Assembly (NCBI GenBank): GCA_902779055.1
Contig: CACZAD010000007.1
Span: forward strand, 1 to 64,000
DNA from: Fibrobacter succinogenes
GTDB taxonomy: Bacteria; Fibrobacterota; Fibrobacteria; Fibrobacterales; Fibrobacteraceae
Length of the DNA: 64,000 bases
Reading direction: 5' to 3'
This document shows positions 59,886-64,000 of the stretch, piece after piece; within the stretch, counting starts at the first letter, position 1; every line of letters begins with the position of its first letter. Position numbers and translations under genes: made by a program. Below the pieces are notes generated by a model that was not told where the DNA came from, did no database searches, and saw only the letters and a program-made list of their open reading frames with translations.

Positions 59886-60371
59886 ATGAATTTCACTTCT
59901 TTCATAGGACAAGCCCAAACGGCGATCGATGGAAAGGGAAGGACCTCCTTCCCTAGGGAATTCCGTCGTCAGCTTTCGGCGTCCGAAGGGAATTCCGAAG
60001 GGAATGAGTTCGTGGTCACCCGTGGCCCGGACCGCACCCTCCGGTTGTTCGTCCTACCCGAGTTTGAGAAATTCATGGCGGACTTGGACAGCCGGTCCGA
60101 CCGCCGTCAAGCCGATTTAGTTCGGAGAGGCCTCTGCCCCACAGTGGTGGAGATGGATGGCCAGAATCGCATTTTACTCCCCAAAATATTGCTGGAGTAT
60201 GCCGGTCTTAAAGACGAAGTTCTTTACGTCCAGGCCAGCGGTAAAACTCTCGAATTATGGAATCCTGAACGTTACAACGAAAAGTATGGCTTACAGACAA
60301 ATGAAGCCATCGACGCTTTCGATGCCGCGTTCTATGGTGAAGGCTTGACGGAGGGGGATAATGGCAGATAA
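59886..60371 (+). CDS. mraZ: Transcriptional regulator MraZ
   Basis: 161 residues from ATG 59886 (GTG 59877 is an alternative). Two AbrB-like half domains are visible: IDGKGRTSFPREFRRQ at the N-terminus and MDGQNRILLPKILLEYAGL in the second half. MraZ is the first gene of the division and cell-wall cluster and represses it. An unusual insertion (SEGNSEGN) lies in the first half. It overlaps rsmH by 11 bases. Confidence 0.93.
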   Translation: MNFTSFIGQAQTAIDGKGRTSFPREFRRQLSASEGNSEGNEFVVTRGPDRTLRLFVLPEFEKFMADLDSRSDRRQADLVRRGLCPTVVEMDGQNRILLPKILLEYAGLKDEVLYVQASGKTLELWNPERYNEKYGLQTNEAIDAFDAAFYGEGLTEGDNGR

Positions 60372-61374
60372 AAATCTCCGCAAGTCAGTACATGTAAATG
60401 AAATTTCGGAAGCCGCGGTCGCTGGAGTTCAAGGGAGAGAATTCTATCACGATCCGGTGATGCTCAAGGAATGCCTCGAAGGCTTGAATATCAAGCCGAA
60501 TGGCACCTATTCGGACTGCACGCTTGGCGGTGGCGGCCATTCTTACGCTATTGCCCAAGAATTGAATTCCGAAGGGACTCTCCACGCGTTTGACCGTGAC
60601 GACGAAGCAGTCCAGTTTGCAACGAAGCGCCTTGCTAATGTTGCTCCCAAGTTTATTGTCCATCCGGTTCCGTTTAGCGAACTCGGAAACGAAATTGAAC
60701 CGAATACACTCGACGGCGTCCTTTATGACCTCGGCATCAGCAGCCATCAGGTAGATGACTCTAGCCGTGGCTTTACGTTTGTAGGCGACAATCCGCTCGA
60801 TTTGCGCATGGACCGTCGCGAAGACGTGTCTGCCCAGGAATGGCTCCGCACCGTTAGCGAAGATGATTTTGCCGCTGCGCTTCGCAAGAATGCCGATATG
60901 GATCGTGCGTTCAAGCTTGCGACCCGCATCAAGGAAAAAGTGGGCGAAATTGCCACCGAAGGTCGTGACGTACTCCCGAGTGATATCAAGGCCGTTGTCG
61001 AAGCCGTATTCCCGGACAAGCGCCGTGACGCGAATAGCCTTTTGGCCCGCGTGTTCCAGGCCATCCGTATGGAAGTGAACGGCGAACTCAAGCAGATTGA
61101 AGATAGCATCCGCGCTGCCGTCGATTGCCTCAAGGTGGGCGGTCGCTTGGTCGTGATGAGCTATCACTCTGTCGAAGACCGCTGCGTCAAGGATACTGCT
61201 GCCGAATTTGAAAAAGCCTGCATTTGCCCCGAAAACTTGCCGATTTGCATGTGCGGTGGCAATCACCAGCGCTTGAAGAAAGTGAATCGTAAGCCGATTT
61301 TGCCCTCGGCCGATGAAATCAACAGGAACAGCCGGGCACGTTCTGCGAAATTAAGGATCTATGAAAGAGTATGA
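60361..61374 (+). CDS. rsmH: 16S rRNA (cytosine-1402-N4) methyltransferase
   Basis: 337 residues. SAM-dependent methyltransferase of C1402 in 16S rRNA. HDPVMLKECLEGL, the SAM-binding CTLGGGGHSYAI, AFDRDDEA, YDLGISSHQVDD, GFTF..LDLRMD and VMSYHSVEDR are standard RsmH motifs. GAGGGGG precedes the ATG, within the mraZ end. Its last codons overlap ftsL by four bases (ATGA). Confidence 0.97.
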   Translation: MADKNLRKSVHVNEISEAAVAGVQGREFYHDPVMLKECLEGLNIKPNGTYSDCTLGGGGHSYAIAQELNSEGTLHAFDRDDEAVQFATKRLANVAPKFIVHPVPFSELGNEIEPNTLDGVLYDLGISSHQVDDSSRGFTFVGDNPLDLRMDRREDVSAQEWLRTVSEDDFAAALRKNADMDRAFKLATRIKEKVGEIATEGRDVLPSDIKAVVEAVFPDKRRDANSLLARVFQAIRMEVNGELKQIEDSIRAAVDCLKVGGRLVVMSYHSVEDRCVKDTAAEFEKACICPENLPICMCGGNHQRLKKVNRKPILPSADEINRNSRARSAKLRIYERV

Positions 61375-61688
61375 TCACGAATGAGCAGGAATTGACGGCT
61401 AAATCGGGGAAGCGCGGCATTATGGGCATAGTGCTTCTCTTTGTGCTTGCTGGCTCTCTAGTTGGCATGGTTCCGGTGTATATGCAGAACCGTATCGAAA
61501 GCCTTTATAGGACGTTTGACGGGCTGCGCGAAAAGGCTAGCTTGATGAACCGCGAAATCCTTCTGAGGGAATTCGAGATCAACAAGCTCACGTCGATGGA
61601 ATATCTTTCGAAGTTTGCTGAACGTGCTGGACTTGAATTGGGCGATGTCCCGGTAAAAGTGAGAGCGATGGGGGTGCCGAATGAATAA
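61371..61688 (+). CDS. ftsL: FtsL-like cell-division protein
   Basis: 105 residues. One transmembrane helix (about 19-37) and a short coiled coil (about 45-85, ESLYRTFDGLREKASLMNREI). Position between rsmH and ftsI, small size and topology match FtsL, which with FtsB and FtsQ activates septal wall synthesis; sequence similarity in this family is always weak. It overlaps both neighbours. Confidence 0.8.
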   Translation: MITNEQELTAKSGKRGIMGIVLLFVLAGSLVGMVPVYMQNRIESLYRTFDGLREKASLMNREILLREFEINKLTSMEYLSKFAERAGLELGDVPVKVRAMGVPNE

Positions 61689-63570
61689 GTACGGTGCGGA
61701 TCCCCTGTTCATTTTGAAGAGCCTCGTGCTTTGCACGATCATGGTGCTCTTGTTGCAGACTTTTGATATCCAGGTCTGGAACCGTAACATTTATCAGGTG
61801 AAGACGAAGTCCATGGTGACGCGTACAAAGAACCTGTATGCGGAACGCGGTTCGATTATGGACCGTAACGGAGTTGTCCTTGCCGAAAGTATGCGCGATA
61901 CGAGCGACAAGGGCCTTGGCTACAGCCGACTCTTCTTGCAGGGCACCCTTGCTTCGCAGATCGTGGGGAAGGTGGGTTACGATGGCCACGGCAGCATGGG
62001 CATGGAAAAGATTTATGACGACAGTCTCCGTGGTAACGAAGGTCTGCGTGTCAGCGTGCAGGATGTCAAGAAACGCGAAGTCCATTACCGTTCCAAGAAC
62101 GTGGTCGAAGCGCAGTCCGGCTTGAATCTCGTGCTGACGATTGACCGCAATATGCAGGAAATTGTCGAGAAGGCTTTGAAGGATGGCGTGGCCGAATTCA
62201 TGGCAACGAGCGCCAGTGCCGTTGTCGTCGATCCGTACACGGGTGAAATCCTTGCGATGGCGAGCTACCCGACGTTTGACCCGAATTCCAAGATCCAGGG
62301 AATCGGTCGTATGTCCAAGAACGAAATCATTTCGATGTCTTACGAACCGGGTTCGACGTTCAAGGTGATTACCGCTGCGGCTGCGCTCGAAAACAACGCT
62401 GTCAGCCCCGAAAAGATTTATGTGAACGAAGGCCGTTGCTGGAAATGGAACCCGAAGTCCGAAAAGATTTGCGATACGCACGTCTACGGTGATATGAATA
62501 TGAGCGAAGCGATGGTGCAGTCCTCGAATATCGTGTTTGCAAAGATTGCTTCCGAAGTGGGCGCGGTGCGTATGCATAAGATGGCTCGTGCCTTTGGCAT
62601 TGGCGAAAGGGCTTTTGACAATTACACGGGCGAAGAAAGCGGAAGGCTTTTGACTCCGGATGAACTCACTCGTGACGACAGAACGCTCAAGACGATGGGC
62701 TTTGGCCATGCCGTTTCCGTGACGCCGATCCAGATGGTGATGGCTTATGCGGCGATTGCGAATGGCGGAAAGCTGATGCGTCCGCAGATTGTCAAGGAAT
62801 GGCGTGATTTGAATGGCGACGTGGTTGAAAAGAAGGCTCCGGTGGAACTCCGTCGCGTCGTATCGGAAAAGACGGCTGCGACGATCCGCAAGATGCTCAA
62901 CCGCGTGGTGAACAGCGGTACGGCAAAGCGTGTCGCTTCGCAGAAGCTGACGGACGTGCTGTTTGGCGGCAAGACGGGTACAGCAGAAAAGTACAACCAC
63001 TTGACCCGTTCTTACGACCGCAATTCGCAGGTGGCATCGTTCATTGGCCTTGCTCCGTCCGAAGATACGCGCTATGTGTGCCTCGTGCTTGTGGATGACC
63101 CGCAAGGAAAGCACGTGGGCGGCCTTACTGCAGGTCCGATATTCCGCCGCATCATGGAAGGCATTTATTACCACCCGGCTCTCTCGCCCAGGGCTCACAA
63201 TTTAAGACAGGTGGAACTGGGTTCCCTGTGTGACAAGGACTTTGCCGGAATGACGACTGTAGCTGCCAAGGATTACGCCAGAAAGCACCGTTGCCCGGTT
63301 CACTTTGAAGGCAAGGGCTCTCGCGTGATTTCGGAAAGAGTCGATATGGGACTCGTTAACGGCAAGACGCTTTTGCTCGGTGATGCAGTGGCAAGCAAGA
63401 TGCCGAACTTGCAGGGACTTTCTTTGAAGGATGCTCTCGAAGTGATGGGGAACATCCGCATGAATGTTGAATATACAGGAAAGGGTCGCGTGGTGGCTCA
63501 GGAACCCAAGGCCGAAGAAGCCTTGCAGAAGGGAACCATTTGCAAATTGACCTTAAAGGAGAAAAGCTGA
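61681..63570 (+). CDS. ftsI: Division-specific transpeptidase (PBP3-type) with PASTA domain
   Basis: 629 residues. Septal peptidoglycan transpeptidase. One N-terminal helix, then a dimerisation domain (TKNLYAERGSIMDRNGV is typical), and the transpeptidase domain with STFK (Ser225, Lys228), SSN (281-283) and KTG (431-433). The C-terminal 65 residues (MPNLQGLSLKDALEVMG..GRVVAQEPKAEEALQKG) form one PASTA-type domain, as in SpoVD-like proteins. It overlaps ftsL by eight bases and murE by one. Confidence 0.95.
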   Translation: MNKYGADPLFILKSLVLCTIMVLLLQTFDIQVWNRNIYQVKTKSMVTRTKNLYAERGSIMDRNGVVLAESMRDTSDKGLGYSRLFLQGTLASQIVGKVGYDGHGSMGMEKIYDDSLRGNEGLRVSVQDVKKREVHYRSKNVVEAQSGLNLVLTIDRNMQEIVEKALKDGVAEFMATSASAVVVDPYTGEILAMASYPTFDPNSKIQGIGRMSKNEIISMSYEPGSTFKVITAAAALENNAVSPEKIYVNEGRCWKWNPKSEKICDTHVYGDMNMSEAMVQSSNIVFAKIASEVGAVRMHKMARAFGIGERAFDNYTGEESGRLLTPDELTRDDRTLKTMGFGHAVSVTPIQMVMAYAAIANGGKLMRPQIVKEWRDLNGDVVEKKAPVELRRVVSEKTAATIRKMLNRVVNSGTAKRVASQKLTDVLFGGKTGTAEKYNHLTRSYDRNSQVASFIGLAPSEDTRYVCLVLVDDPQGKHVGGLTAGPIFRRIMEGIYYHPALSPRAHNLRQVELGSLCDKDFAGMTTVAAKDYARKHRCPVHFEGKGSRVISERVDMGLVNGKTLLLGDAVASKMPNLQGLSLKDALEVMGNIRMNVEYTGKGRVVAQEPKAEEALQKGTICKLTLKEKS

Positions 63571-64000
63571 TGATTTCGGAAGGACTTATGGAAAAGTTGT
63601 CCGTGACGGGGCTTTGTGATGATTCCCGCCGTGTGAAACCGGGGAATTTGTTCTTCTCCGTTCCAGCGGAAGGATTTGAAACGTTCGCCCGTAGTGCTAT
63701 TGCGGCTGGTGCCGTTGCGGTCGTGGGTGAGACTATGGCTCCGGAAGGACTCACGTCCAAGTGGATCCAGGTGGCTGATGTGAAGGCTGCCCGCCTGGAA
63801 GCTGCAAGGATTTTTTACAAGGATCCGTTTAGCAAGCTCACTTGCCACGCGGTTACCGGTACAAACGGCAAGACTACGAGCGCATTCCTCATGAATGCGA
63901 TGCTTGAAGCGGCTGGCCACAAGACGGCTCTGTTGGGCACGATCTTGAACAAGATTGGCGACAAGTCCGTGCCGGCGACGCTTACGACTCCGGGTCAGCT
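63570..64000 (+). CDS. murE: UDP-MurNAc-tripeptide synthetase MurE (3' truncated)
   Basis: The gene begins in the TGATG overlap with ftsI, after AAAGGAG, and runs off the window (143 codons seen). DDSRRVKPGNLFF and the ATP-binding TGTNGKTT are Mur ligase motifs, and the order after ftsI points to MurE, which adds the third amino acid (usually meso-diaminopimelate in Gram-negative bacteria) to the peptidoglycan precursor. The residues that choose the amino acid lie beyond the window. Confidence 0.9.
   Translation, partial: MISEGLMEKLSVTGLCDDSRRVKPGNLFFSVPAEGFETFARSAIAAGAVAVVGETMAPEGLTSKWIQVADVKAARLEAARIFYKDPFSKLTCHAVTGTNGKTTSAFLMNAMLEAAGHKTALLGTILNKIGDKSVPATLTTPGQ

Overview
The window looks like chromosomal DNA of a Fibrobacter (F. 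succinogenes-like rumen or gut fibre degrader, phylum Fibrobacterota). Reasons: many lipoproteins with poly-Ser linkers; a GH10 xylanase with a CBM6-like module; a TIGR02147-type protein abutting a DUF2341-like lipoprotein; a thrombospondin-3/OmpA outer-membrane protein next to a very large lipoprotein; and intergenic DNA full of short palindromes of the type TGTCATCCCGG..CCGGGATCGCC. Genes are dense, operons are short and often overlap by ATGA, and hairpin terminators are clear. The assignment rests on recognised protein types and style only; no database search was possible.

Layout. 1-8.5 kb: three related surface lipoproteins (one cut by the window edge) sharing a roughly 200-residue module, with rph, pheA, an NlpC/P60 lipoprotein and two orphan secreted proteins between them. 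8.5-13.2 kb: bioB, argF, a 31-residue ribosome-associated-type basic protein and dusA. 13.2-16.5 kb: an apparent operon of a C-terminally anchored solute-binding protein, a membrane GGDEF diguanylate cyclase and dusA. 17-22.8 kb: an abundant-looking DUF3332-type lipoprotein, then a TPR lipoprotein, a membrane protein kinase and a sigma-54 activator, followed by envelope proteins and tRNA-Ala(CGC). 23.8-29.2 kb: a double-length UvrA with four ATPase sites. 29.2-38.9 kb: an FGE-fold protein, ychF, a MATE exporter, a candidate 6S-like RNA, the DUF2341/TIGR02147 pair and a membrane metallopeptidase. 38.9-47.1 kb: an asparaginase carrying translated repeat elements, dtd, psd, an Fe-S protein, a GerW-like protein, an unidentified structured RNA, serC and an HD-like protein. 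47.4-54 kb: a collagen-like lipoprotein and an OmpA/TSP3 protein. 54-59.6 kb: metF, tRNA-Arg(TCT) with a cluster of small repeats, a thioredoxin-like protein, a FliB-like protein and the xylanase. 59.8-64 kb: the start of the division and cell-wall cluster, mraZ-rsmH-ftsL-ftsI-murE, with murE cut by the window end.

The points most worth following up are (i) palindromic repeat elements that sit inside the asparaginase reading frame and are translated, as Rickettsia palindromic elements are; (ii) copies of the same element whose loops appear to have received further small palindromes; (iii) two independent structured RNA genes, one of which I cannot assign; (iv) the solute-binding-protein/diguanylate-cyclase operon; (v) the TPR-kinase-sigma-54-activator operon; and (vi) the tandem UvrA.
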